A model generated the notes under the pieces. It searched no databases, was not told the origin of the DNA, and worked only from the letters and a program-made list of their open reading frames with translations. A stretch of 64,000 nt of DNA, taken from positions 2,127,290 through 2,191,289 of the forward strand of contig NZ_CP013141.1 in the NCBI RefSeq assembly GCF_001442535.1. Direction: 5' to 3'. Position 1 is the stretch's first letter. Each line of letters starts with the position of its first letter. Positions 53,426 to 62,609 of the stretch are shown piece by piece. The stretch comes from Lysobacter antibioticus. GTDB taxonomy: Bacteria; Pseudomonadota; Gammaproteobacteria; Xanthomonadales; Xanthomonadaceae. A program made the translations under genes and the position numbers.

Positions 53426-53453
53426 TAATGCGGGCTGGACGGGGCGATTCAAG
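53426..53453 (-). promoter_or_regulatory. clpB: Putative sigma-32 heat-shock promoter of clpB
   Basis: On the minus strand CTTGAA and CCCGCATTA are separated by 13 bases. The sigma-32 consensus is CTTGAA with about 13-14 bases to CCCCATNT, so one mismatch splits the -10 block. It lies 68 bases before the clpB ATG. Confidence 0.5.
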
Positions 53454-53530
53454 GCGGGACGGGACTTCCGGGGGCGGAGCAAGGCGCGCTGACCGACGCT
53501 TACTGTCACCGACACTCGCTCCGACCGGCG

Positions 53531-53672
53531 TCCCCTTAGGAAAAGGGGGCGAGCGCCCGGCGCTGGCCGGAGAACTGATCGGCGCGGCAGCGCGGGGGAT
53601 TTGCTCTTGGCCGCGCATCACCGCGCTGAGCGCAGGAGCAAATCCCCCTGCCCCCTTTTTCAAAGGGGAGAA
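53531..53672. repeat. Intergenic nested palindromic element, copy 2 (C5T3/G5 type)
   Basis: The same three blocks as at 7160 occur in order: CCCCTTAGGAAAAGGGGGC, an inner stem GGGGGATTTGCTC (53594-53606) with GAGCAAATCCCCC (53636-53648), and CCCCCTTTTTCAAAGGGG. The spacer in the inner stem differs from copy 1. It lies between clpB and gloA. Confidence 0.75.
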
Positions 53673-53725
53673 CCGCTTGCGCGGTGTTCCGGGGGATTCG
53701 ACAGAAAGCGGCCTGGAACCGCGGA

Positions 53726-54256
53726 TCAGACCAGGCTGTTCGGCTGCAGGATCTCGACCCAATACCCGTCCGGGTCCTTGATGAAGGCGATGTTCTTCAT
53801 GCGGCCGTCGCTGAGGCGTTTCTGGAAGGCGACGCCGAGTTGCTCGAAGCGCGCGCAGGCGGCTTCGATGTCGGGCACCGACACGCAGATGTGGCCGAAG
53901 CCGCGCGGGTCGCTGTTGCCGTCGTGGTAGGCGAAGTCCGCGTCGTCCTCGGTGCCGTGGTTGTGGGTCAGTTCGAGCACGCCGCGCTGGCTCAGCAGCC
54001 ATTCGCCCCGCGCGGGCTCTTCGGCCGGGATTTGCGCGGGGTCGGCCACCAACACCAGGAAGTACAGGCTGAACTTGGCTTCGGCGAAGTCGCGCTTGCG
54101 CACCAGGGTGAAGCCGAGCACGCGGGTATAGAAATCGAGCGACTGGCGCGGGTCTTTCACCCGCAACATGGTGTGGTTGAAGACGAAGCCGTGGGTGGCG
54201 GCTTCCGGGCGCGCGGTCACGCCGGGGACGGCGTCGAGTTCGTTCTGCAGGGACAT
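53726..54256 (-). CDS. gloA: Lactoylglutathione lyase (glyoxalase I)
   Basis: GloA converts the methylglyoxal-glutathione hemithioacetal to S-lactoylglutathione. The 176-residue protein has the four metal ligands in their usual settings: His in FNHTMLRVKDP, Glu in GVLELTHNHG, His in RGFGHICVSVPD and Glu in GYWVEILQP. The extra EEPARGEWLLSQRG-type segment and the length fit the longer (eukaryote/Pseudomonas GloA3-like, Zn-type) class. The Met at 54256 matches family length; an upstream Met at 54298 is less likely. It is 54 bases after the permease gene. Confidence 0.94.
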   Translation of the reverse strand: MSLQNELDAVPGVTARPEAATHGFVFNHTMLRVKDPRQSLDFYTRVLGFTLVRKRDFAEAKFSLYFLVLVADPAQIPAEEPARGEWLLSQRGVLELTHNHGTEDDADFAYHDGNSDPRGFGHICVSVPDIEAACARFEQLGVAFQKRLSDGRMKNIAFIKDPDGYWVEILQPNSLV

Positions 54257-54310
54257 GGCGGGGGCCGATTCAAAGAGGTCTAAAGGATTTGCGGGCAAAC
54301 CCGGCCGCGA

Positions 54311-55918
54311 TCAAGCCTGCGTTTCGGCCGGCACGGCATCGCGCTGCAAAGACAGCAAGCCCAGCAAAACCGCCAGGCCCACGTAGGCGCCGATGAATTG
54401 CAGGGCGATGGTGCGCTGCAGCCCCTCCAGCGCCCACGGCAGGTAGATACCGCCGCGCGGGTCGACCGAGTGGATGATGCCGAACAGGCTCAATGCCGCG
54501 CCGACCAGCAGGAACGCCGCCGCGCGGCGCAGGCGGCCGTCGACCATCGCCGCGACCGCCGAGGTCCAGATCATCGAGGTCATGATGAAGCCGTTGCCGA
54601 GGGTCACGATCACCGCGAGTTCCGGCAGGCCGTGGCCATCGAGGGCGTTCATTAGCTGAGCGTGGTGGTCCGGGGCGATCCAGCCCGGATTGCCGGTCTT
54701 GATCGCCAACATATAGGCCACCGACGGCAGGAAGCCGAACACCATCGCGGTGGCGTGCTTGCTCGGCGTGGCCTGGAACGCCTGGGTGGTGATGTCGAGC
54801 GCGACGTAGACGATGATCGGCGCGAGCACCGCCAACGGCAGCCACTGCACCAAGCCGGAAACGATGCCGAGAATGCCGCCCACGCCGATGAACAATCCGG
54901 TCAGCAAGGTGTAGCCGCTGCGCGCGCCCATGTGCTTGTAGGCAGGCTGGCCGATGTAGGGCGTGGTCTGGGCCACGCCGCCGCAGAAACCGGCGACCAG
55001 GGTCGAGAACGCCTCGGCCAGCAGGATGTCGCGGGTGCGGTAATCGTCGCCGGCGGCGCGCGCGCTTTCGCTGACGTTGATGCCGCCGACCACCATCAGC
55101 AGGCCGAACGGCAACAGCAGCGGCAGATAAGCTTGGGTGTAGGCCAGGCCTTCGATGAAGCCCAAGCTCGGCCACGGCAGCACGAAACGCAGCGGCGACG
55201 GTTCGGGCCACTCGAAGCCAGGAGCTCCCAACCCCACCGCCCCAAACCCGTAATACAACACGGTGCCGAACACGAACGCCAAGAACACCCCCGGCAACTT
55301 GACCGGCAAGCGCCCCTTCGCGATCAACACATACAACAACAACCCCAAGGTGATGAAACCCACCATCGGCGAACGCAGGGTCTCGATCAGCGGCAGGAAG
55401 CCCATCAGCACCAGGGCGACGCCGGCGATCGAGCCGAGCAGGCCGGCGCGCGGGATCAAACGGGTGACGGTGTCGCCGGCGAACGACAGCACGAACTTGA
55501 GCACGCCCATCACCACCAGCGAAGCCATGCCCAACTGCCAGGTGGCGATCGCGGCGGCCTGTTCGTCCATGCCCTGCTGCTTGAACCCGACGAAGGCCGG
55601 GCCGAGCACCAGCAAGGCCATGCCGATGCTGGTCGGCGCATCCAGGCCCAGCGGCATCGCGGTGACGTCGTCGCGACCGGTCTTCGCCGCCAAACGGCGC
55701 GCCATGAAGGTATAGATCAGATTGCCGACCAGCACGCCGAACGCAGTGCCGGGAAACATCCGCGTATAGATGACCTCGGCCGGAAAACCGAAGATGCCGA
55801 TCAGCGCCGCGGAAATGAAACCGAGGATCGACAGGTTGTCGACGACCAGGCCGAAGAAACCGTTGAGATCGCCCGCTACGAACCACGGGCGCTGCTTACG
55901 TGAAGTATCGACGTTCAC
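54311..55918 (-). CDS. NCS2-like (AzgA/xanthine-uracil type) permease
   Basis: The 535-residue inner-membrane protein has about 12 helices. Features include GDLNGFFGLVVDNLSILGFI, PGTAFGVLVGNLIYTFMARRLA, TAMPLGLDAPTSIGMALL, a central VGGINVSESARAAGDDYRTRDILLAEAFSTLVAGFCGGVAQTTPYIGQPAYKHMGAR, and VALDITTQAF. This pattern matches the NCS2/AzgA group of purine/pyrimidine transporters in outline, but the substrate cannot be assigned. The frame begins with GTG preceded by a G-rich box. It is on the same strand as gloA. Confidence 0.78.
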   Translation of the reverse strand: MNVDTSRKQRPWFVAGDLNGFFGLVVDNLSILGFISAALIGIFGFPAEVIYTRMFPGTAFGVLVGNLIYTFMARRLAAKTGRDDVTAMPLGLDAPTSIGMALLVLGPAFVGFKQQGMDEQAAAIATWQLGMASLVVMGVLKFVLSFAGDTVTRLIPRAGLLGSIAGVALVLMGFLPLIETLRSPMVGFITLGLLLYVLIAKGRLPVKLPGVFLAFVFGTVLYYGFGAVGLGAPGFEWPEPSPLRFVLPWPSLGFIEGLAYTQAYLPLLLPFGLLMVVGGINVSESARAAGDDYRTRDILLAEAFSTLVAGFCGGVAQTTPYIGQPAYKHMGARSGYTLLTGLFIGVGGILGIVSGLVQWLPLAVLAPIIVYVALDITTQAFQATPSKHATAMVFGFLPSVAYMLAIKTGNPGWIAPDHHAQLMNALDGHGLPELAVIVTLGNGFIMTSMIWTSAVAAMVDGRLRRAAAFLLVGAALSLFGIIHSVDPRGGIYLPWALEGLQRTIALQFIGAYVGLAVLLGLLSLQRDAVPAETQA

Positions 55919-56275
55919 CGGCCGGGCCCCCCGTTCGTACCACCAGCGAGGACCGCGCGATCAACCACCAAAGCCAGCCACCCGCGCCCCCTATCCCCCG
56001 CGCCGCCGGCCCATGTCGCCCGAGGAAAAAGGACCGGCGACCGCACGGCGGCGAAATCGCAACATAACGCTGACGGGATGGGGCTCATGACACTCATGGA
56101 AGCTACTCGGGATGCGGGAATGGGCGCTTCCGTGCCGGCGGGCTTGCGATCCGTTCGCACTAGAGAGTGTGCCGCCAATCGGCCGGCTTGGGGCGGTGCG
56201 AAGGAGGAGGATGAGTTATCGGCTCATACCGTCGACGCAGGGGCGAAACATCGCCGCCACGGGTGGGGCGGCGGC
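55919..56275. other. Intergenic region without recognised feature
   Basis: This 357-base gap lies between the DUF4166 stop and the permease start and should contain the permease promoter. An AGGAGGAGG-ATG sequence near 56203-56214 opens a short plus-strand frame; it has no recognisable content. I see no repeat, RNA or gene here. Confidence 0.4.
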
Positions 56276-57010
56276 TCAGCCCTCTACGTCCAGCCAGCCG
56301 CGATAACGCACCAGCAAACCCACGATCGGCAACTGCGCGGCGACCTCGAAGTGATAGCGCCCGTCGCGCTCGAACTCGCGCGCGCGCACGCCCGCGAACC
56401 AGCCCGACGGCAACGGCAGGCCGAGCGCGCGCACCCGCACCAGCCGCCACGACAGGCCGGGCTCGTTCGCGCCCGGCCCGGCTTCGCCATCCGCTGCGCC
56501 CGCCGGCTCGTCGGCCAACTGGGCGGGCATTACCGCGGACGACACCGTCACCTGGGCGGCGCCGAGCGACATCACGCCCGACGCCGCCGCATCGGGCAAC
56601 TCGCCGGCCAGGTCCAGGGCGAATGCGAACCGCATCGGCCCCAAGCGTTCGAACACCAGACCGTCGCGCTCGACCAGGCGCGAGCGCATCGCCGACTTGC
56701 CGAAGCGCCGGGTCCAGGTTTCGCCGCGCGCGTTGGCGTCGATCTCGACTTCGATCGGCCCGGCATGGGCCCGGGGCAATCCGGCGATGCGCGCGAACGC
56801 CCGCGAGCACAGCCCGCGGCCGCGTTCGACCTGGGCCTCGCCGCGATAGGTCCGGCGCCCGCCCTGGCCGTGCAGCAGCCGCAAGGTCCGCGGCAGGTAG
56901 ACGAAACGCACCCCGAGCGCGCGCGGATACAGCCCCTCGCGCGCGCCCAGCCTCACCACATCCCGCGCCGCATCCCGCTCCGGCGCCTGCTTTACTGCCT
57001 GATTTCGCAT
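56276..57010 (-). CDS. DUF4166 protein
   Basis: The 244-residue product shows the DUF4166 pattern. LGVRFVYLPRTLRLLHGQGGRRTYRGEAQVERGRGLCSRAFARIAGLP comes first, ETWTRRFGKSAMRSRLVERDGLVFERLGPMRFAFAL follows, and a C-terminal LSWRLVRVRALGLPLPSGWF...HFEVAAQLPIVGLLVRYRGWLDVEG ends it. No catalytic motif is known to me. The ATG directly abuts the previous stop (TAA then ATG), so it is the last gene of an rluD-pgeF-unknown-DUF4166 run. Confidence 0.85.
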   Translation of the reverse strand: MRNQAVKQAPERDAARDVVRLGAREGLYPRALGVRFVYLPRTLRLLHGQGGRRTYRGEAQVERGRGLCSRAFARIAGLPRAHAGPIEVEIDANARGETWTRRFGKSAMRSRLVERDGLVFERLGPMRFAFALDLAGELPDAAASGVMSLGAAQVTVSSAVMPAQLADEPAGAADGEAGPGANEPGLSWRLVRVRALGLPLPSGWFAGVRAREFERDGRYHFEVAAQLPIVGLLVRYRGWLDVEG

Positions 57011-57835
57011 TTACAGCCCGCGCAGATCGTCCGGCACCGCGTACTCGCGGCCGTCGTAGGCCAGGCGCACGCTGCTCTTTTTGGTCGGACCCGGCACTTC
57101 GTCGCAGTCCTTGTCGTCGGCCACGTTGCGGCTGCTTTCCTCGACGCTGTTGATGCGCAGGCCGGCATAGCCATGGTCGCGCTTGGCGTCGATCGCGACG
57201 GTGCGCTGCACGTTCTCGAATTCGCCGGCGCAGTTGGTGTCCCATTCGCCGCGTTCTTTCGACACTTCCAGCTTGCTCAGCACCGGCCGCAGCTTGGCGC
57301 CGTCGGCCACGTACAGGTTCATCACCGTGCTGCCGTAAGGATTGGCGCGCGAGGAACCGGTGTAGCCGATGCGCACGCCGAAGGCCGTGGTGTTCTCGTT
57401 AAGGCGGTAGCGCGCGGTGTCCAGGGTCACCGAACTGATCCGCACCGCATCCGACTGCAGCGCGTCGTCCTCGCGGTAACGCTGCAGAATGCGCGGGCGC
57501 GCCGAATCGGCGACCAGCACTTCCAGGTCGGCGGTGTCGCTGTCGATGCCGGACGCGGCCTGGTGGCGCAACCGCACCGTCAACAGAGTCTTGTCCGGCG
57601 AGGCCGGCCAGACTTTGCAGGCCACCTCGCCGAGATTGATCCAACGCGTGGGCGAGCCGGCGGTGCGCAGCAGTTCGCCCTCGTCGCCGGTTTCGCCGAC
57701 GCTGCCGGGATAGGCGGCCCGCAGCAGGTCGTAAACGCGCGACTGGCAATCAGCCGCCGCGGCGTCGGCGCAGAGCAGCGCAGTGAGAGACAAAGACAGG
57801 GACAGGACCGTCCGTTGGGCCAAGAGAGTCATCAT
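57011..57835 (-). CDS. Secreted protein of unknown function
   Basis: The 274-residue precursor has a signal peptide (about 1-26, SLSLSLTALLCADAAA). The mature part starts with Cys-containing DCQSRVYDLLRAAYPGSVGETG. It holds a beta-rich middle (VLVADSARPRILQRYREDDALQSDAVRI) and two later cysteines (DTNCAGEF, DDKDCDEVPG). No family is recognised. Its ATG overlaps the pgeF stop as ATGA, so it is translationally coupled. Two adjacent Met codons start the frame; the first is taken because of the overlap. Confidence 0.82.
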   Translation of the reverse strand: MMTLLAQRTVLSLSLSLTALLCADAAAADCQSRVYDLLRAAYPGSVGETGDEGELLRTAGSPTRWINLGEVACKVWPASPDKTLLTVRLRHQAASGIDSDTADLEVLVADSARPRILQRYREDDALQSDAVRISSVTLDTARYRLNENTTAFGVRIGYTGSSRANPYGSTVMNLYVADGAKLRPVLSKLEVSKERGEWDTNCAGEFENVQRTVAIDAKRDHGYAGLRINSVEESSRNVADDKDCDEVPGPTKKSSVRLAYDGREYAVPDDLRGL

Positions 57836-58602
57836 TGCATCCAGATGAGGGTCGCCATGCGGCCGGTGCGGCGGTCGCGACGATGGGAGTAGAAGCGGTC
57901 GGGTTCGGAGATCGTGCACAACCCGCCGCCATGGATATGATCGGCCGCCAGGCCGGCCTGCGCCAGACGCATCCGCGCCAGGGCATACAGATCGACGCGC
58001 CAATGCTGCGGCCGGGTGGCGACGAAGGCCGAGGCCGCCTCGGCGTCGTGCGCAACAAAGGCATCGTGCACTTCCTCGCCGATTTCGTAGTGCCGCGGCC
58101 CTGCCGCCGGCCCAAGCCAGGCGCGCAGACGGCCGGGCGTGGTACGCATGGCCGCGACCGTCGCTTCGAGCACACCGGCGGCCAGGCCGCGCCAGCCCGC
58201 ATGGGCGGCGCCGACCTCGCTACCGTCTTCGGCGGCGAACAACACCGGCAGGCAATCGGCGGTGAGGATCGCCAGCACGGTACCGGGGCTGGAGGTCACC
58301 GAGGCATCGCCGACCGGTTCGTCGCCGGCGTCGCTGCGGCCATCGAATCGCACCACCTCGACGCCATGCACCTGGTGCAGCCAACGCGGCGGCGACGGCA
58401 AGCCCGCACGTTCGATCAACAGCTCGCGATTACGCGTCACCGCGTCCGGATCGTCGCGGTCGCTGCCGTAGCGCGTGCCGAGATTGAAGCGATCGAACGG
58501 CGCCTGCGAGACGCCGAGACCGCCGCGCAGGGTAGTGAAGCCGTGCACGGACGCGGCCATCGGCCACTGCGCATCGATCCACGGCGCGGCGTCCGAGGTC
58601 AT
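57832..58602 (-). CDS. pgeF: Peptidoglycan editing factor PgeF (YfiH, copper/purine-active laccase-domain family)
   Basis: The 256-residue protein has [15 protein letters not shown], a Cys/His set in [36 protein letters not shown], and the late [28 protein letters not shown]. Family members have been described as removing misplaced L-Ser from peptidoglycan precursors and as acting on purine nucleosides. It overlaps rluD by 4 bases and the next gene by 4. Confidence 0.93.
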   Translation of the reverse strand: MTSDAAPWIDAQWPMAASVHGFTTLRGGLGVSQAPFDRFNLGTRYGSDRDDPDAVTRNRELLIERAGLPSPPRWLHQVHGVEVVRFDGRSDAGDEPVGDASVTSSPGTVLAILTADCLPVLFAAEDGSEVGAAHAGWRGLAAGVLEATVAAMRTTPGRLRAWLGPAAGPRHYEIGEEVHDAFVAHDAEAASAFVATRPQHWRVDLYALARMRLAQAGLAADHIHGGGLCTISEPDRFYSHRRDRRTGRMATLIWMQ

Positions 58603-59573
58603 CGGCCGGCCTCGGCGGCGGCGCGGGTGTCGGCGCCCAGCTCGGCGACCAGATGGCGCAGGTCAGCCGGCACCGGCGCGGTGCAGCGGATCGGCTCGCC
58701 GCTGACCGGATGGACGAACTCCAGGGTCTCGGCGTGCAGGGCCTGGCGCTTGAAGCCGCGCAGGGCTTCGACCAGACCGTCGGTCGCGCCCTTGGGCAGC
58801 TTGAGCGGGCCGCCGTACAGCGGGTCGCCCACGATCGGATGCTTCAGATGCGCCATGTGCACGCGGATCTGGTGGGTGCGCCCGGTTTCCAGGCGGCACT
58901 CCAGCAAGGTGTGGGCGCGGAAACGCTCGCGCAGGCGGTAATGGGTGACCGCATCGCGGCCGTCTTCGCGCACCGCCATGCGCAGGCGGTCGCGCGGGTG
59001 GCGGTCGATCGGCGCGTTGGCGGTGCCGCCGGAGACCAGCGCCCCGACCACGACCGCGAGGTACTGGCGGTGCACTTCGCGGGCCGACAGCTGTTCGACC
59101 AGCGAGGTATGCGCCGGCAGGGTGCGGGCCACGACCATGACCCCGGAGGTGTCCTTGTCGAGGCGGTGGACGATGCCCGCCCGCGGCAGGGTCGCCAGGC
59201 CGGGATCGCGGTGCAGCAGGGCGTTGACCAGGGTGCCGGCGTGGTTGCCGGCGCCCGGGTGGACGACCAGCCCGGCCGGCTTGTCGAGGACGATCACGTC
59301 GGCATCCTCGTACAGCACGTCCAGGGCGATGTCCTCGGCCTCGGCGCGGGTCTGGATGTCGAGGACGACGGTCAGCTCGACCGACTCCCCGCCCTGGACC
59401 GGATCGCGCGGCCGCACCTCGCGGCCGTTCAGGCGGGCGTCGCCGGACTTGATCCAGGTGGCCAGGCGCGAGCGCGAGTAATCGGGGAACAGTTCGGCCA
59501 GAACCGCATCGAAGCGGCGCCCGGCGGCGCTGTCGGGCACGGTGGCGGTGAGGGTCTGGCGGAGCTCGGTCAT
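58599..59573 (-). CDS. rluD: 23S rRNA pseudouridine synthase RluD
   Basis: RluD modifies 23S rRNA helix 69 (E. coli positions 1911, 1915, 1917). The 324-residue protein has an N-terminal S4 domain ([32 protein letters not shown]). The catalytic Asp lies in [19 protein letters not shown], and [31 protein letters not shown] follows. It starts divergently from bamD across about 100 bases, the same neighbourhood as in E. coli. Confidence 0.96.
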   Translation of the reverse strand: MTELRQTLTATVPDSAAGRRFDAVLAELFPDYSRSRLATWIKSGDARLNGREVRPRDPVQGGESVELTVVLDIQTRAEAEDIALDVLYEDADVIVLDKPAGLVVHPGAGNHAGTLVNALLHRDPGLATLPRAGIVHRLDKDTSGVMVVARTLPAHTSLVEQLSAREVHRQYLAVVVGALVSGGTANAPIDRHPRDRLRMAVREDGRDAVTHYRLRERFRAHTLLECRLETGRTHQIRVHMAHLKHPIVGDPLYGGPLKLPKGATDGLVEALRGFKRQALHAETLEFVHPVSGEPIRCTAPVPADLRHLVAELGADTRAAAEAGR

Positions 59574-59678
59574 CGGAGGGGTCTATACGGCGGCGGGGAG
59601 ACGGGATCGGTTAAGGGGCACGACCCGCGGACTGCTATTATCGGCGCTTCGTGCCTCCGGCGCCCGTCGATGCCTGCC

Positions 59679-60578
59679 ATGACTGTACGTTTTGCCTCTT
59701 CCCGCGGACTTGTTCGCCTGTTTTGCTTGCTGCTGATCGTGGTTTTCGCTGCCTCCGGCTGCAGCCGCGTCGGCAAGATGTTCAAAAAGGACAAGGACGC
59801 GGACGAAGGCCAGCCGGTCGAGGCCATCTATAAGAAGGCCCACGGCTCGATGGTCAACGGCAACTGGGCCTCGGGCGAGGCGAGCTTCAAGCGCCTGGTC
59901 GCGCAGTACCCCTACGGCCCCTACACCGAGCAGGCCCTGGTCGAGACGGCCTACGCCCAGTACAAGTCGGGCAAGCACGACGACGCGATCAGCAGCATCG
60001 ACCGCTTCATCCGCACCTACCCGACCCACCGCAACGTCGCTTACCTGTACTACCTGCGCGGGTTGGTGAACTCCAGCCGCGACACGGTGTTCCTGCAGCG
60101 CGTCTGGCGCCTGGACGTGAGCCGCCGCGACCTGTCGACGCCGATGCAGGCCTATAACGACTTCCTGATCGTGGTCGAGCGCTACCCCAACAGCCGCTAC
60201 GCCGAGGACGCACGCAAGCGCATGCTCGCCCTGCGCGACACCTTCGCCCGCCACGAACTCGACGTGTCCCTGTACTACCTGCGCCGCACCGCCTTCGTGG
60301 CCTCGGCCGACCGCGCCAAGTACCTGCTCGAGACCTATCCGCAGAGCCGCTACCAGAACGATGCGGTCGCGGTGCTGATGAAGGCCTACGAAGGCCTGGG
60401 CAACCAGACCCTCGCCGCCGACGCCAAGCGCGTGCTGCAGCAGAACGACGCGACCCACCCGGCGCTGTCGGAAGACTGGCCGGACTACCCGAGCAACCTG
60501 CGCAAGCTCAACCCGTTCGCGGGCGAGAAGTCGGCGGTCGACAACCGCGACCGCGACGAAGAAAAGCGCAAGCAGTAA
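59679..60578 (+). CDS. bamD: Outer-membrane assembly lipoprotein BamD
   Basis: BamD is an essential subunit of the BAM complex. The 299-residue precursor has a lipoprotein signal with Cys28 in FAASGCSRVG. Five TPR repeats follow, including NWASGEASFKRLVAQYPYGPYTEQALVETAYAQYKSGKHDDAISSIDRFIRTYPTHRNVAYLYYLRGLV and VERYPNSRYAEDARKRML. The end is charged (DNRDRDEEKRKQ). A Met three codons earlier at 59670 is equally possible; neither start has a clear ribosome-binding site. Confidence 0.96.
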   Translation: MTVRFASSRGLVRLFCLLLIVVFAASGCSRVGKMFKKDKDADEGQPVEAIYKKAHGSMVNGNWASGEASFKRLVAQYPYGPYTEQALVETAYAQYKSGKHDDAISSIDRFIRTYPTHRNVAYLYYLRGLVNSSRDTVFLQRVWRLDVSRRDLSTPMQAYNDFLIVVERYPNSRYAEDARKRMLALRDTFARHELDVSLYYLRRTAFVASADRAKYLLETYPQSRYQNDAVAVLMKAYEGLGNQTLAADAKRVLQQNDATHPALSEDWPDYPSNLRKLNPFAGEKSAVDNRDRDEEKRKQ

Positions 60579-60604
60579 GCGCCCGCTTCGCAGCAGCAGG
60601 AAAG

Positions 60605-60633
60605 AAAACGCCGCCCTCGGGCGGCGTTTTTTG
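60605..60633 (+). terminator. Rho-independent terminator of bamD
   Basis: Arms AACGCCGCCC and GGGCGGCGTT form a tight stem followed by a T-run, 27 bases after the bamD stop. Confidence 0.85.
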
Positions 60634-60650
60634 TGGCGGGTCGAGTGCTG

Positions 60651-60934
60651 CCCGGGCGCCGTCGCTCCCCCTGTAGGAGCGGCGCAAGCCGCGACCGCGC
60701 TACCGCGGTAACGACGCAAGCGCGGTTTCGCGCGGTGGAGGACCGGGCTTCGGGTTGGGGCGTGGTATCGATCGCTTCCCGGGCGCCGCCGCTCCCCCTG
60801 TAGGAGCGGCGTGAGCCGCGACCGCGCTACCGCGGTAACGACGCAAGCGCGGTTTCGCGCGGTGGAGGACCGGGCTTCGGGTTGGGGCGTGGTATCGATC
60901 GCTTCGGTTGGTCGCGGCTCGCGCCGCTCCTACC
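60651..60934. repeat. 126-bp tandem duplication carrying GTAGGAGCGGC-type palindromes
   Basis: Two nearly identical copies of a 126-base unit lie at 60651-60776 and 60777-60905. Each begins CCCGGGCGCC and contains CTGTAGGAGCGGCG..GCCGCGACCGCG, CTACCGCGGTAACG and GCGCGGTTTCGCGC. A third, partial inverted GCGGCTCGCGCCGCTCCTAC block lies at 60911-60934. It occupies the gap between bamD and nadE. Confidence 0.85.
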
Positions 60935-60948
60935 AGAACGCTACGCGA

Positions 60949-62586
60949 TCAACCGACGTAACCGTTCGTGATCGGATAGCGACGCTCGCGACCGAACGCC
61001 CGCCGCGAGACCTTCGGCCCCGGCGCGGCCTGGTGCCGCTTCCATTCGCTGATGCGCACCAGGCGCAGCACCTTGTCGACCGTCGCCGGGTCGAAGCCGA
61101 CCGAGACGATCTCGTCGCGCGACTGCTCCTGGTCGACATGGCGCAACAGGATCGCGTCGAGCACGTCGTAGGGCGGCAACGAATCCTGGTCCTTCTGGTT
61201 CTCGCGCAGCTCGGCCGAGGGCGGGCGATCGATCACCGCCCACGGGATCACCGGCGCCCCGGCGATCGCGTTGCGCCAGCGCGCGAGCGCGAACACCTCG
61301 CTCTTGTATAGGTCCTTGATCGGCGCATAACCGCCGCACATGTCGCCGTAGATGGTGGCGTAGCCGACTGCGTACTCGCTCTTGTTGCCGGTGGTCAGCA
61401 GCAGGCCGCCGAACTTGTTGCTCATCGCCATCAACAGCGCGCCGCGGGTACGCGACTGCAGGTTTTCCTCGGTGACGTCGACCGCCTTGGCGGCGAAGAC
61501 TTCGGCCAGGGTGTCCAGATAGCCCTGGAACGGCTTCTCGATCGGCAAGGCCAGCAGGCGCACGCCCTGGCTCGCGCATTGCTCGGCGGCCAGGTCGTTG
61601 GACAGATCGGCGGTGTAGCGCGAGGGCATGCGCACTGCGACGACGTTCTCCGGGCCGAGCGCATCGACCGCGATCGCCATCACCAGCGAGGAATCGATGC
61701 CGCCCGACAGCCCCAGCCAGACCTTGTCGAAGCCGTTCTTGCGACAGTAGTCGCGGGTGCCGCGCACCACCGCGCGCCAGGCCAACGAGTCGCGGCCTTC
61801 GTCCTGCTCGGTCGGCCAAGCCACGGGCACGAAGCTGCGGTCTTCGTCGCGATAGTCGGCGACCAGCCAATGATCCTCGAACGCGGTCGCGGCCGGATGG
61901 ACGTGGCCGTCGCCGTCGGCAAGCACCGAGGCGCCGTCGAACACCAGGGCATCCTGGCCGCCGACCACATTGAGATAGACCAGCGCCACACCGGTTTCCT
62001 TCGCCCGCACTTCCATCAGCGCGTCGCGCTGGGCGTGCTTGTCGCGCTCGAACGGAGAGGCATTCGGCACCAGCACCAGGCGGGCGCCGGCGGCCGCGGT
62101 CGCGGCGAGCGGCTCGGCGAACCACAGGTCTTCGCAGATCACCACGCCGACCGAAACCCCCTCGACCTCGAACACGCAGGCCTCGCCGTCGGGGTCGACG
62201 TCGAAGTAGCGGCGCTCGTCGAACACCGCGTAGTTGGGCAGTTCGCGCTTGCGGTAAGTGCTTTCCACCCGCCCTTCGCGCAACACGCTGGCGGCGTTGT
62301 AGACCACCGCGCCGGCGGCCTGCGGCCAGCCGACGACGGCGACGATGCCGCGCACGGTGCCGGCGATCCGTTGCAGCGCGGCTTCGCAATCGGCGAGAAA
62401 ACTCGGCCGCAACAGCAGGTCTTCCGGCGGATAGCCGCTGACCGCGAGCTCGGGAAACAGCACCACGTCGGCGCCGTGCCGGTCGCGGGCCTCGACGATC
62501 ATCGCCGCGATGCGTTCGGCGTTCTTTTCAACCGCACCGACCGGGAAGTCGAACTGGGCCAGGGCGATGCGCAGGGTCTTGGACAT
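60949..62586 (-). CDS. nadE: Glutamine-dependent NAD+ synthetase NadE
   Basis: NadE converts nicotinic acid adenine dinucleotide to NAD+ using glutamine nitrogen. The 545-residue protein has an N-terminal nitrilase-type glutaminase domain (about 1-250). It carries Glu46 in LFPELAVSGYPPEDL, the Lys in TYRKRELPNYAVFDE and the nucleophile Cys in VVICEDLWFAEP. The C-terminal synthetase domain has the PP-loop WLGLSGGIDSSLVMAIAVDALG and LTTGNKSEYAVGYATIYGDMCGGYAPIKD. It is transcribed toward bamD. Confidence 0.96.
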   Translation of the reverse strand: MSKTLRIALAQFDFPVGAVEKNAERIAAMIVEARDRHGADVVLFPELAVSGYPPEDLLLRPSFLADCEAALQRIAGTVRGIVAVVGWPQAAGAVVYNAASVLREGRVESTYRKRELPNYAVFDERRYFDVDPDGEACVFEVEGVSVGVVICEDLWFAEPLAATAAAGARLVLVPNASPFERDKHAQRDALMEVRAKETGVALVYLNVVGGQDALVFDGASVLADGDGHVHPAATAFEDHWLVADYRDEDRSFVPVAWPTEQDEGRDSLAWRAVVRGTRDYCRKNGFDKVWLGLSGGIDSSLVMAIAVDALGPENVVAVRMPSRYTADLSNDLAAEQCASQGVRLLALPIEKPFQGYLDTLAEVFAAKAVDVTEENLQSRTRGALLMAMSNKFGGLLLTTGNKSEYAVGYATIYGDMCGGYAPIKDLYKSEVFALARWRNAIAGAPVIPWAVIDRPPSAELRENQKDQDSLPPYDVLDAILLRHVDQEQSRDEIVSVGFDPATVDKVLRLVRISEWKRHQAAPGPKVSRRAFGRERRYPITNGYVG

Positions 62587-62609
62587 TCGGCGATTCTCGT
62601 AACGACCAG

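Noticed and set aside
56203..56306. Small plus-strand frame after AGGAGGAGG near 56203
   Set aside because: It is very short, overlaps the end of the DUF4166 gene antisense, and its content is not protein-like.
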